Positions 31,565 to 43,714 of a stretch of DNA of 64,000 nucleotides are shown piece after piece. Numbering within the stretch: position 1 is the first letter of the stretch; each line of letters starts with the position of its first letter. Origin of the DNA: Cenococcum geophilum 1.58 (taxonomy: Eukaryota; Ascomycota; Dothideomycetes; Gloniales; Gloniaceae). The stretch is from positions 930,001-994,000 of the forward strand of contig KV748195.1 of NCBI GenBank assembly GCA_001692895.1. The letters run 5' to 3'. The notes beneath the pieces were generated by a model. The model saw only the letters and a program-made list of their open reading frames with translations, did no database searches and was not told the DNA's origin. The position numbers and the translations under genes are program-made.

Positions 31565-34500
31565 CTATCTCCCTCCTCTTTATCTTCGTCCTTAAAGATC
31601 TAAAATATCTCTAAGTTATTTACTAGAGGTATAATATCCGTCTAATTAATTTGGTTAATATTATTGCTTATTATACCTAAAGCAATTTCTTCTTTATACG
31701 CCCAACGTTATACTCGCACTATTGCTGCAATATTATCTCTTAGTGAGATTATACTATCTCTATATTCTTATTGTTCGAAAGAGGGGTTAGTTTATATTAC
31801 GTTAGCGAACCCATCTTTATAATAACCGTCCTCTTACTTAAAGTATACTAAAGCGAATATTTATTTATTTTATGACGTTTACTTTACTTCTAATGCTAAA
31901 TATACGCGACCTATTACTCTTAATAGTTATCTAGTTCCCTAATTAATTTATCTTAGGGTCTTATGTTTAATTTGCTACTATACGGCTAGATAGTAAACTA
32001 TTGCAAGCCCTTACTAAGTTAGAATATTCCTATAACGCGAAATAAAAGGCCCTAAATACTTAAATTACGGCATCTACTTATCTGCTTTATCTTAAGAAGG
32101 TTTATAAGAAGGTTTATTTTAAGAAGTAGAAACTTATAAAATAAGGTCTATAGGAACTAGGTAATAAAAGAACGGATTCTCCTCTAATAGAGAAGGAAAT
32201 AGATCTAAGTAGTTCGGCAACTGCTCTTCTTAAGTCCCCCTTAGGTAACTTATTCTTTAGTAATCCTTCTTTATTAATACTACCTAACCTAATCTCTTCT
32301 AATACTCCCGTACCTTTCCTATAGCGTTTTTTAAATTCTCTAGTAGCTCCTAGGTAGTCTTAGTATAGCCTATCTACTTAACCTTATACCATATTTCATT
32401 ATTAATATCCTTATAATTAACGATCTTCGAAACTTACTATTTATCTTCTTTTTATTCTCTATACGTGTCTACCTTATAAACTAGTGGCTTAACATTCCTA
32501 TATGCTAGCTCTAGCATTATAATGTGCTATATAGGGTAGATCTTTATTTTAGCTAGTAGGTTTAACTTAAACGTAACTAGTGAAATCCTTTATGTAATTT
32601 TAAAAGGTCCTAGTCTAACATAGTCCAATTTCTTACTTAGTCGTTAACTCTTAAAATTTTTATATAGTAGCCACACTTTATCTCCCTTCTTAAGATCTGG
32701 TCCCTTAGATCTCTTAGCATTATAATACCTTTTTATTCTCTCTTATACTTTCTTTACTAATTCTATAAGGTCTACATAAAGATTTATTAATATCTTTATT
32801 CTCTCTTTAGCTGTACTACTCGTTTTCTTTACTTACCGTAGTAATAGTAATATTCTTAGCTCATATCTATAATTTGCCTTAAATAGTAATATACCTATCC
32901 CTTTTTAAGGTGTTGTATTATATATAAACTATATAACTAGTAATAGTAATACCTAATTATTCTATGCATAATTAATATAATGCCTTAGATACTGCTCTAG
33001 CGTCTAATTTAATCTTTCCGTTTAACTGTCTATCTGCGGATAATATATAGTAAAAGTTGCTGCTTAAACTCCTTACTCCACTAAGAACACTTCCCAAAAT
33101 ACTGCTATAAATCTTAGATCTCTATCCGATATAATTTTACCTAGTACTCTATATCTTATAAACACTTCTTTAACGTAGATTCTAGCGACATCTTCTGCTA
33201 AGATTTCTTCTGTATATGCTATAAAGTATCCCTACTTTATAAGCTTGTCTACTATTACTAAAATTACATTATAATCTTGTCCGGTAATAGGGTCCTTTAA
33301 TTTTAGCAACTTAATAATAAAGTCCTATAATATAACCTCCCATAGTCTCTTTAGTATTTTAATAGGTTGTAGCCCTCTATATAGCTTATACCTCATTAGT
33401 TTATTCCTTTAGCAATCTAAATATTTTCTTATAACCTTTCTAGCTATTCTCTAGATTCCGTTAATAATATACTCCTTCTAAAGTCTCGACACTAAGCCCA
33501 TAGCTCTATTGTATCCTTAGATTAGTCCCTTATAAAAGTCCTCTATAAACTACTCTACTATACTTCTTAGGATATACTTTACTTCTTAATTTTCGTATAT
33601 ATCCGTCTATAGATCTTCTAGCTATACTTCTAAAATTCTTTACGCCCAAAAGCTTTCTGGTATCTTATAGACTTTCTCTAATTTATTATCTTCTTAAGTT
33701 ACTATAATTTTCGGATAATTATACCTAATTAATCCGTCTATATCTTTTCGCAATAAAGCCCCTAATAGCTTTTCCTTATTTTATAGTTTAGCTTTACGGC
33801 TTAGAGTATCTGCCCGCGTATTATTTATACCTTTAGTATACTAAATCTTAAAATAGTATTCTATAAGCATCTCTGCCTATCTAACCTATCTTTAGTTAAG
33901 TTCCTTTATTATTAGGAATCCTATTAGGTTTTTATAATCCGTTTTAACTATAAATGGTTTTTCTATACCTTATAAGAATGCTCTTTATTCCTTTAATACT
34001 ATAACTATACCTAATAACTCCTTATTATAGATGTTATAGTTTAACTCTAGTAGTATTATCTTCCGACTATAGTATGCTACTAGGTGCTATCTATTTTAAT
34101 ACCTTTATATAAAGCACGCCCCTAGTATATAGTCTAATATATCTATTTTTATAACCGTCTCTAGTCCTAGTTAATAGATCTTAAGAACTGGCTTCTGGGT
34201 AAATAACTCTTTAACTTTCTTAAAGAGTTCTCTTTGTTCCTCCCCCTATACCTATAGTTCTTCTTTCTTTATTAACCGCGTAAATAGCTTAATATCCTTT
34301 AACTACTACGCTATAAACCTTCTATAGTAATTATAAAACCCTAGGAATAACCTTAACTATATAACGTTCTTCGGTTCCTACTAATTCATTATAGCCTTAA
34401 TCTTCTTTAGATCTATGCTAAGTTGGCCTAGTTTAATAATAAATCTAATAAAATTAGTCTTTCTAGTAAAGAACTCGCATTTTTTAATTACTACTAGCAT

Positions 34501-37500
34501 CTATTCTTCTTATAGTCTCTTTAAAACCCATTTAACGTATTCCCCGTGTTCTTCCTTAGTTATTAAGTAGATAATAATATTATTAAAATATACCATAACA
34601 AATTCATCTAAGTATTCTCCTAATATATTGTTAATACGCTTCTAAAACGTTACTAATATATTTATAAGCCCGAATTATATAACTAATAGTTTGTATAGTC
34701 CTTCCTTTAACCTAAAGGCTGCCTTTTATTTATCGCCTTCCTTAATCCTAATCTAATAGTACGCCTATCTTAGATCTATCTTCGTGAAGATTTACGCATT
34801 GCCTATCCTATTTTAGATTTTGCTAATTAAGGGTAAAGGATACCTATCCTTCCTAGTAATACTATTTAACTGTCTATAGTTAATACACAGCCTTAGTTTA
34901 CTATTCTTCTTTAGTACGAATAGTACTAAATAACCTGCTAATAACTGCGATAGTCTAATATATCCCTTTTATAGGTTTTCCTAAACAAACTCTTTTAACG
35001 CTCTACCTTCTTCTTTAGTAAGCTTATAAATTAGAAAGGACTTTAGACTTATTCCTAGTTCTAACTCTATCTTATAGTCCTATACTATATATTCTAACAG
35101 CTTTTTATTTTCTAGTGATTATAGTTTCTTGCCGTACTTATAGTATCTTTTTAGTATATAGCTTAGTCCTTTTTCTATTTCTTTATAGGTTACTCCTACT
35201 TAGTACTATACTAACTTAGCTTATTATTATATCTTACGGCATTAAGTATTTCTGATATTAACCTAACCTATAATCTAATTAATTCTTAGATTGTATTCCT
35301 ATAACTAAGGCATACCTAATACCGCCTTATCCTATCCCAATAGTAGGATATTAAAAGATATCTTAATTTGTCTTTCTTTAATAGTTATCTAAATAGGTCC
35401 TATTTTAAGATTAATAATCCCTCCTCTATAGGTTATTAGATCTCCTAAAATTGTAACTAATAGGTAAGGTTGCTCCTTTTATCTATAAGGTAGTCCTATT
35501 CTCTTAATTACTACTAGTAAAATATAGTTTCGTATTACTCTACTATCTATTAGCGCTTTAAACTGCTAATCTTACCAATTAATTTATAAATTTAGGTGTT
35601 GTCCTTAAATTCCTTTAAGGGTCTAAGGCTCTACTACTAGCTCCCTCTAGTCCTGTAGGCCTCTACTTTTCCTAACTATTAGCTGCTTAATTCTAGTACA
35701 CTTAGCTCGCTCTTTAGCCAATACCTAGTTCGCTTTTTATCTTTAATATACTATAAACACGTATTTTCTAGGCATTTCTACCACTATTATCCGTTTAAGC
35801 ATTCTTCTATAAAAAATCTTCCTGGTTAAAGTACTAAACTTCCTTCCTCTTGGACCTCTATTAGATGCCATCTATATATATATTTGACATTCCTATACTA
35901 TTACTTATCCGTTATCTAGTATATCCTTATAGGGTATTTCCAATTCTTCTCTTTCGGATTCTTATATATTTTGTATATATCGTCCACACACATAATCTAT
36001 AATAACGTATGGTGTACTAGGTGCTTTAGGTTAACTCTTAGCTCGTCTTTATTCCTAAGTTTAAACCTATATTATGCTAATCTAAACGTTATAACTTTAT
36101 TTGTAGGTACTAAGATACATCTCTTATTTCTCCAGTCCTCTAAACGTTCCTTTAGATCCTTTAACATTATAATTAAGGCTCCTTTAATATGCGTTATAGC
36201 CTTTTTTATAATTAGGTGGTCCTAGATAACTTTTTCATCCAACTATATATAGAAATCTTCCCACTTATTATTATGCCTTTGCCTATACCACTTTTAGTAT
36301 AGCTGCTGGAGTATATACGGTTTGTCCATAAAGAAGTATCTTCTTATTACTATATTATAATAGCCCTTTATATATCGTTCTTTAAACCTAATTAAAATCC
36401 CTAAATTTTCTTTATCTTCTAGTTTAGTAAGCTACTTAGCTCTTAGTATACCTGCTCTCGGCCTATTAATAATTCTTTATATTAGTGCTCTGTTCTTTAT
36501 ACGTCTTAATATACTAGATCTTTTATCTAGTTTCTGTTCTTGCTATGCGATAATTCTTTGCCTAAATTCTTCTATGGTTTCTTTTGGTTTGCGCCTTACG
36601 CTCTAATCTTTAAAGTTATCTTACTTCTTAATTCTGGTATTAACTTTTTAATCTTTAGTTCGAATACTTTGTTTAACTAGTAAATCTTCTAAGTCTATAT
36701 ATTCGTCTCCTAGTCTAATTGCTATTTGTGCCGTAAATTCTCTAATCTATAAAGAAGCTCCTTACTTCTTATTTATAGGTGTCCTAATTCGTACTCTAAA
36801 TTCTTAATTCCTTAGGTTTTTTAATCCTGAGCTTGCTTCTAACTTAAGCTTAGCCCCTGCCTTAGTTTAACTAGGCTTAACTAGTGTCCTTATCTCGTCT
36901 TAAGAGTCCTAGATCTTACTTATCTCGTCTTAAGAATCTTATACTATTAGGAATTCTTATCCCAAGCTCATTTGTATGTCTTTAAACTAAGCCACTACTC
37001 TACTTTATTGGTTTCTGTCTATTATAGGTCCTTAAGCTTACCTTATCTCGTTTTAAAAATCTTAGTTATCTCTTATCTTATCTTAAGAATCTTAAGCCTT
37101 TAGCCTTTTGCCTTTATTAAGTGCCAAAGTGGTTCGCTGTCCTACTTCTCTTATATCTTATAAAGCGATAGACATTATATCTAGTAGGGTTTCAATCCCT
37201 ATTAATATTCCTTATTCTATAGTAGAATTATCCTTTACCTCTAGTATAACATCTTTAAGGTCTACTCGCTCCTAGTAAGCGGCCCTTATTACCTTATTAT
37301 TACGGAATATTTTGCCTAGGTTAAATTTATTATCTTTAATATCTAATCTACGAACTGGTTTGTTGGTTCCTCTGTATTTTATAGGTGCTAGCTCTTATAG
37401 CTAATAGCTTACGCCGTACTTAGCGTCCTTATGAATTTGGCATGCGTTATTATAACAAAACGCAAAACTTCTAATTAAACATTCTTTTATTCCTCGCAGT

Positions 37501-38665
37501 ATATTATTATCTCTCTATACGTATATATTATCTACTAGTCTTATACCTTTTACTATATAGTAACTCTGCCCACTTCTATAGTCTTTAATATAATAACCCT
37601 GTTTTCCGCAATTTATGTAAGCTCCTTCTTTAAACCATTTCTCTTACTATAAAGTCCGCCTAAATATCTTCTACTGTTAAAATCCCTAATTTGGCCTTTA
37701 CTCCTTAGACCTTTAATTACTTAATCCTTGTCCTCTAGGTTTCTATAATTTGCTCCATCTCTTATAGGCTTCTTTAGTACTACTTAGGTCCATTGGCTTT
37801 ATACCGTACTATAGTTTCTAACTTAGCTTTTGTTATTACGTACTCTGCGCCTTATATAACTATAGAACTCTATTCTAGCCTCTCTTAGCCTATTCCCTTT
37901 AGTAGATCTAATTATTAATCTTAATCGCCTAATCTATTAGTTCCCTTAGGGTGTCCGCATCTTCTATTAGGATAATTACGTCCTAGACTTTAGCCTTAAG
38001 TCCCTGTTTATACTATACTATAAGCGCCCTATTATTCTACTCTACTTATATTATTAGTATCTAGAACTATGTCGTATACTTAATTGCTGAAGTCCGTTAC
38101 ACGAAGTTCTAGAGTTTTCTTTCCGCTGTAGTTGTTTCTTCCGGGTTTCTAAATATCTGCGTAAGTTATTCTATAAATCCTTCCTAACTTAAGAATATAA
38201 ATCGCACGTCTTGGTTAGTAGTCGTTATTCCGTTCACTTATATCTTTATAAGGTAAGGTTTAAACCACTTAAGTGCTTTTCCTAATAAGAATAGTCCTAT
38301 ATAGGCTATCCGATCCATGGGTATAGGTAACTTTACTTCCTCCTATAAGACCTTAAAGTGTATCTGCGTAAGGAATCCTTTAAGCTTTAACCTCTCTCCT
38401 ATAAATCTCTTAATTAATAGTAGCTTAATCTTTACTGCTCCTATCTCGTTAAGTCTTTCTTCTAATATTATATTATTAGCTATTAGCTAGTTAACTATTT
38501 CCTATAGCTGTCCAACCGTTATAGGTTGCTGTGAGTTAGTATCCGCCATACTAGTGTTACCTCCTATCCCTAAAGTAGTTGCTGCCGTTAATGGCATTAT
38601 AGTAGCTGCTTTTAGTAGCATGTTATTTAACCTCTTATATTAATACCGTAACTAGGTAGTAATTA

Positions 38666-39090
38666 TGTAACGGAACCTTATAGCAAGAACTACAATGGGC
38701 TTGTTATTAGGCTAGGTGTGTAGGAAATGCAAGTATAATAGTTAACAACGTAATAATAACTGGTGGAGTGGTTGCCTAATAGATTAACTCTAATTATATT
38801 CTAAGAATTACTATAAGGAAGGAACTATCTAGGTAGGGACTAAGGGTCCTTAAATATATAACCGTACTCCTATAAAATCCTTCTTGTACGTAATATACGT
38901 CTTATACGTAAGGTACGTAAGTTCCTCTCGTTCCTCTTGTTTAATACGTAGCATATTATGTGACCTTGGTTACCATTCCTCGTCACATAGTTCTATTGGC
39001 TCCATTCCGGACCGTGCCTAAATCAACTAACTAGCTTCTTCCGTCTCTTCTCCAAGTAGTTGTAACATTATACTTAAAGCGTCCGTAACA
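38666..39090 (-). repeat. 5' LTR of gypsy C
   Basis: 425 bp, same termini as 31140-31564, followed by GAAAG at 39091-39095. It contains a TACGTAAGGTACGTAAG block near 38900, less mutated than in the other LTR. Confidence 0.88.
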
Positions 39091-39742
39091 GAAAGTCGGT
39101 TATAGGCCTTAATAAATTATCGCCACTAGGAACACTAATCGCAAGCAATCTATAATGAAAAGAATGACCTATTAAGTGCAGTTGCAAGTGATGATATTGT
39201 TGACTGTGTTGAACATCTAGTTAAATACCTAAGTTGTAGGGTTTTTAGCTAAGTAATGTATAGACACGTGACATATAATATATTATCTTCCCCTAGGCAT
39301 AGAGTAGTCTACGTAGGCCTAGATAAGATCTGTATTAGGCGTTAATTAAAGAAGAATATATATATACGCAGTTAGATTTATAAGTAAGTAGAGGTAGCTT
39401 TATAGATTAGGTCTCTATAGAGTATATATAGAGTATATAGAACTATATAATCTCTATACTACTTAAAAGAGTCTTTACTTAATCGTTCTATATAATTAAC
39501 TTATAAATGGCGAATATTTTAAGAGTTGATAATATATATAGAATATAAAATAAAAAGGTTTATTTAGGTTATTAGTATTAAAGTATAAGCCCTTCTGCTA
39601 TAGCTAATAATTTTTATAATATTCCTTTCATTTCCTTACCCTCTAACTATAGATATTATGGAGTAAGTATAAGCGACGATAATATATAGCAAAGTAGATA
39701 TTATTAAGCTATATACATAAACTGTATAGTAAAATTAAGACG
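39091..39742. other. 5' flank of the DIRS-like element, repeat alpha copy 2, AT-rich sequence
   Basis: Continues the sequence interrupted at 31139. Repeat alpha recurs at 39158-39273; the rest (39274-39715) is AT-rich with no recognised coding. The 5' terminus of the DIRS-like element should lie here but could not be fixed. Confidence 0.5.
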
Positions 39743-39750
39743 TTATATAG

Positions 39751-40155
39751 CAGTGTGGTCGATTAAGCGGCCAGTCCGTAGACTAACCGTCGCCCGATTG
39801 ATCGCCCAAATTTTAGCTGCCCAATCCAGTCAGTCCATGAAGTTATCCGTCTTAATCCGGACTGGGTCCGACTGATAGAGCTCTTAGCACCTCTAGATAC
39901 GCGTAAAAGAGGGGTAGAAGGACGTGTTCGCGTTGTTTTCAGTCCGTGCATGGTCCGTGCATTCACATTTCCCCCCTAAAATACCCCTAAACTATACCTA
40001 AAAAGGCTTAAAACTAAGCTATACAACCTTATCTGCCGTCCGTAGACGTTTGCAATCGGGCTTTATTAATTAGGCCAATCCGACGGCTCTAATTAAGAGG
40101 CCAATCTGGCCGTCTAAACTTTAACGATCTAGACGTCGGGCAACTAACCACGCTG
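39751..40155. mobile_element. hAT-type MITE
   Basis: 405-bp insert whose ends are CAGTGTGGTCGATT and, inverted, CAGCGTGGTTAGTT; differences are transitions only. It is flanked by a perfect 8-bp duplication TTATATAG (39743-39750 and 40156-40163). CAG-start inverted repeats plus an 8-bp duplication identify the hAT superfamily. The interior has CGGACTGG/CCAGTCCG words and no credible ORF; the open frame at 39763-39966 is accidental. The uninterrupted target is at 26878-26966. Confidence 0.88.
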
Positions 40156-40163
40156 TTATATAG

Positions 40164-40597
40164 GGAAAGGAAGTAGGAAACGGGAGGGAAAGGTATATAT
40201 TATTAACTTAGTTGCTAGGTTAATAAGTACCATTCTTATTTATAGGATAGATTTAGGCGGCGGTGTAAGGTCCTACCGGTTCTAACCGTTGAACGGACTA
40301 ATTAGGATTTTCTATGCCCGGTATGGAAAATCGCTATTAGTTCGGCTGGGGCGGTGAGCGGAACTGATATCTTTGCGGCGGAAATTGGTGGGCGTGTGCA
40401 AGGCGTCACGGGGGCGTCCCGTGACAATAGGTCTATATGTGGGGACTCTAAAAGGTGTGCATATATGGAAGCTCCATTGTATATATCCACTTCCAAGTCT
40501 ACACGTAGTAGAGCCATTCAGCACAATTAGTGAGTCGTTCTTCCGTCAGATGGACAATGCTTTTGTTGTGTTTAGTGATTATCAATCTCATAGCGTA
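40164..40597. other. Normal-composition stretch between two transposons
   Basis: Rest of repeat beta to about 40232, then about 360 bp of non-repetitive sequence including a small palindrome GTCACGGG-GGCGT-CCCGTGAC near 40406-40426. The open frames here overlap on both strands and show no recognisable product. Confidence 0.4.
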
Positions 40598-41171
40598 CCG
40601 TGTCTAAGCGCCTGACGATCGCCCTCGCCTGACGATCGCCCTCGCCTGACGATCGCTCGCATTAAATTTTAATTATTTTTATCTCCACCAATATAGCTCC
40701 AATTAAGGCCATATTAGGTTTATTAGAATCGCTAGAACCTAGAGAAACTTATAATTATACTAAAATATTTAAGTAAGTAGAAAATTAAGCTACTTTTTAT
40801 ATAGTATTACCTCTTATATAGGGTTTTCTACTTTTTCTATTATTTATAACTTAATAACCTTATAATAGAATTCTATAAAAATTTAAATATAACTTATTAA
40901 CTATTAAAACTATAATTTTATAATAAAAGAATTTAAAATATAGTAATATATTTATAATAAATTTAAACTTAAAAAAGTAGTATTTTATTATAAACTATAT
41001 CTATTATTATTATTACTAATAACTTTATTATATACTTATATTTTATATATATATTATATATATATATAAGTAAGTTTTTTTAGTAACTATTAAAGATATT
41101 TAATATATTATTATATATATATATATATATTATATATCTAATTTAATACAATTTTATATATTAAAACTATA
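40598..41171 (+). repeat. Left arm of the foldback-like element
   Basis: 574 bp. Matches the inverse of 42443-42963 from CCGTGTCTAAG through GATCGCTCGCAT and TATCTCCACCAATATAGC to TTAAAACTATA. It is longer than the right arm by one 17-bp tip unit and by differences in AT runs. Confidence 0.88.
40611..40660 (+). repeat. 17-bp tandem repeat CCTGACGATCGCCCTCG
   Basis: Two full units and a third partial unit at the tip of the left arm; the right arm has about two (42919-42953, inverted). Each holds CGATCG. A related GGGCGATCGCCC occurs once in the core near 42061. Confidence 0.88.
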
Positions 41172-41446
41172 AGTAAAGCTTTAATTTATAATTTTTATAA
41201 TTTNTATATATTTTACTTAACTATAATAAGCTATAAAAATATAATTAACCCTATAAATGTATTATATATTGTATATTATATATATATATTAAATTTATTA
41301 ATTAAATATATTAAATATTATTAAATATTATTAAATATTATATAAATATAAACTTAATTTTAATTTTATAGCTTATTATAGTTAAGTAAAATATATATAA
41401 ATTATAAAAATTATAAATTAAAGCTTTACTTATAGTTTTAATATAG
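41156..41446. repeat. Secondary AT-rich hairpin inside the foldback element
   Basis: The segment starting TATTAAAACTATAAGTAAAG (41156) is repeated inverted, ending CTTTACTTATAGTTTTAATA near 41446, with arms of about 80 bp and a 130-bp AT spacer. It overlaps the inner edge of the left arm. One N at 41204. Confidence 0.8.
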
Positions 41447-41449
41447 TAG

Positions 41450-42440
41450 TAAGTTCTTTAATTAACGTCTAATACGGATCCTATCTAGGCCTACGCAGAC
41501 TGCTCTATACACAAGGGAAACTTATAAATTAATAAGAAGAAAACCCTTGTTGATATAGGGGACGGAAAAACCCTATAAGCCACCTTAGTAGGATAAAAAA
41601 CCCCTGTTTTGCTATGTCCGTCCATAGCGGCGGCCCTATGGGCCTACAGCTACGTCCTGTCCTCTTTGGATAATTCGAACTCCTTAGGAACCACTACTTT
41701 CTTTACTAGGATATACAGTCCTTACCGATTAACTAATTGCCGTGTTTTATCTTATTATTATTTCCTATGTTTTAACTATCCCCTATATGCTATCTCTTAT
41801 TAACCATTGCCATATACGCCTTACCTCCCCCCCCCTAGGGCTATTAAAGGCGTAAGGGGGATTCATCCATCTATAAACTACCACTACAGGTAAGCGGGAT
41901 GTGTGTGCCTAGGTATCTTTTATGCCTAGGCCCTAGCTACTAGGCCCTCTCTAAGGGTTACCACTCCGTCAAAAGGAGACAAGGAAAACCGTACGGTGCT
42001 ATCTAGGCTTGCAGGTAGTACTTAGTCGTTTTTTTAATGGCGAGTGACCGCATACTCCGCGGGCGATCGCCCTGGGGGTTAGGAGGGGCCGTATATTTGC
42101 TCGTTTGTTCATTCGTTTGTTCGTTTATGTCTTGTTCGTTAATATAAGGTCGTTAATGCTTTTAATTAGGGGTCGGGGGATGTTATCGAATGCTGCGCAT
42201 CCACGTTAGATCGTACAGGTGCCCTGGATAGGAGAACAGCGTAGTAGTCGTCGTATTGTAGAGAGCCAACAGTAGTGGTTTTCAAGATCTCACCATCCGA
42301 AAATTTTTCACCACCGCCCTCAACGCCCACAACCACCACTAGGTCCTGTCCGCACGCTGTGCGACGTCTCTGCGTTGGCTCTGAGAAGTCCCAGGTTCGT
42401 AGCCGTCACCACGTACAGGTGCAGAGTCCGTTTTCGACGG
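41450..42440. other. Core of the foldback-like element
   Basis: About 1 kb of moderate GC content. Two short open frames (41609-41803, 42275-42460) have no recognisable domains. CGTTTGTTC is repeated near 42100-42135. Origin unknown; it could be captured host sequence. Confidence 0.4.
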
Positions 42441-42442
42441 CC

Positions 42443-42963
42443 TATAGTTTTAATATATAAAATTGTATTAAATTAGATATATAATATATATATATATATA
42501 ATAATATATTAAATATCTTTAATAGTTACTAAAAAAACTTACTTATATATATATATAATATATATATAAAATATAAGTATATAATAAAGTTATTAGTAAT
42601 AATAATAATAGATATAGTTTATAATAAAATACTACTTTTTTAAGTTTAAATTTATTATAAAATTATAGTTTTAATAGTTAATAAGTTATATTTAAATTTT
42701 TATAGAATTCTATTATAAGGTTATTAAGTTATAAATAATAGAAAAAGTAGAAAACCCTATATAAGAGGTAATACTATATAAAAAGTAGCTTAATTTTCTA
42801 CTTACTTAAATATTTTAGTATAATTATAAGTTTCTCTAGGTTCTAGCGATTCTAATAAATCTAATATGGCCTTAATTGGAGCTATATTGGTGGAGATAAA
42901 AATAATTGAAATTTTATGCGAGCGATCGTCAGGCGAGGGCGATCGTCAGGCGCTTAGACACGG
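42443..42963 (-). repeat. Right arm of the foldback-like element
   Basis: 521 bp, inverted match to 40598-41171, ending with two CGATCG-bearing units and GGCGCTTAGACACGG followed by TA. Confidence 0.88.
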
Positions 42964-43333
42964 TATATGTACTCAGATGCTGACCATTTCTAGTCTTCGG
43001 GCTGCCAACAGACCGAACAATTGGCGTTTTCGTCAAAGGACTGATCCAATTTTCTGGGATTAGGTAACATCGGAACCATAATTTTGGCAGGGTGGGACGT
43101 ATGTATTGCTCGAGTTATGCTTCATTGTAATCGAAATTCTCAGGTTATCAGGTTGGTACAAGTGTGGAACATTGCAGCATTTGTTGTCCACCGGCATTGG
43201 CAATGCTAGACCAACCAAGTTTAAGATCACGACAAAATACTGCTAATCTGTGACTGCGCTATATAATATACTATAATTACTACAAGCATAACAGAGAAGT
43301 GATGCTGTGGCACCATGTTGAAATACTACCTAT

Positions 43334-43714
43334 TTAGCTGAGAAATTCTCCGAGTCTCTCAATAAATAGACGACTTCCAAGAACAAGAAAATTCATGCTA
43401 ATTAAAGACGACAAGAATCTAAGGATGAATCTTAGGCGAATTAGACAAAATTTGCCCCGGGGACGAAACACAGCTTCTCTGGTGTGAAATACAGAGATAA
43501 AAACGAGAATAGTCCATGTTACTGCTATGATGTAGACGCCGAGAGATACCACAGTATCTAGGTAATTACCAAAGGCTACTAGAGCTTTAGGTGCGGTAAT
43601 TTTATAAGAATCAAAATTTATGGCCTGATTACGATTGCGTTGAGTATGTGCATCCCTGTCGAATACTACATTGCTTGTAGTAATATTTCGCATCAAGTAG
43701 ATAACCTTCAACAA
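43334..43714 (-). CDS. Orphan membrane-protein ORF, probably partial
   Basis: 126-residue frame with two or three hydrophobic segments (YLDTVVSLGVYIIAVTWTIL; LRFLSSLISMNFLVLGSRLF) separated by a basic loop (FRPRGKFCLIRLRF). The composition is normal and not RIP-degraded. A GTGAGT donor-like site upstream (about 43800, minus strand) suggests an earlier exon reading GVIVPDVGKCVARIT, but the splice cannot be closed in frame with confidence. No family was recognised; it could be the C-terminus of a larger gene or a relic. Confidence 0.35.
   Translation of the reverse strand: MLKVIYLMRNITTSNVVFDRDAHTQRNRNQAINFDSYKITAPKALVAFGNYLDTVVSLGVYIIAVTWTILVFISVFHTREAVFRPRGKFCLIRLRFILRFLSSLISMNFLVLGSRLFIERLGEFLS

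Larger units (their letters stand above)
31140..39090 (-). mobile_element. Complete Ty3/gypsy LTR retrotransposon C (RIP-degraded)
   Basis: 425-bp LTRs at 31140-31564 and 38666-39090 open TGTAACGGAACC and end CGTCCGTAACA; both flanks show the 5-bp duplication GAAAG. A pyrimidine tract (CTATCTCCCTCCTCTTTATC) adjoins the left LTR, the minus-strand polypurine tract, so coding runs right to left: gag about 38600-37600 with RFIFLSQEGFIEQLTQIF, a zinc knuckle near 37620-37560 (YINCGKQGYYIKDY, two ligands turned to Tyr), reverse transcriptase near 34950-34500 (YFNNIIIYL where YFDDIIIY is expected), then RNase H and integrase. No long frame survives. Its target is the 5' part of the DIRS-like element. 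Confidence 0.88.
40598..42963. mobile_element. Foldback-like element with >500-bp terminal inverted repeats
   Basis: The ends CCGTGTCTAAGCGCCTGACG (40598) and its inverse at 42963 are flanked by TA on each side. Inverted arms run 40598-41171 and 42443-42963. Each arm has a GC-rich tip made of 17-bp units with the palindrome CGATCG, then about 500 bp of over 80 percent A+T. A 1.3-kb core lies between them; its first part (41172-41446) is itself mostly a second AT-rich hairpin, the rest has normal composition. No transposase was recognised, so this is a non-autonomous element or a foldback-type structure. TA flanks could mean a TA-target transposon, but two bases are weak evidence. Confidence 0.7.

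Noticed and set aside
35971-36225. 84-codon plus-strand ORF
   Set aside because: Antisense to the gag-pol region of gypsy C; hydrophobic composition is a by-product of AT-rich sequence.
42385-42425. GGTTCGTAGCC resembling a tRNA B box
   Set aside because: Departs from the GGTTCGANTCC consensus, and no A box or cloverleaf could be drawn; not called as tRNA or SINE.
40598-42963. Origin of replication or centromere reading of the AT-rich palindrome
   Set aside because: High A+T alone is common in RIP-degraded sequence; the paired ends and tip repeats fit a mobile element better.
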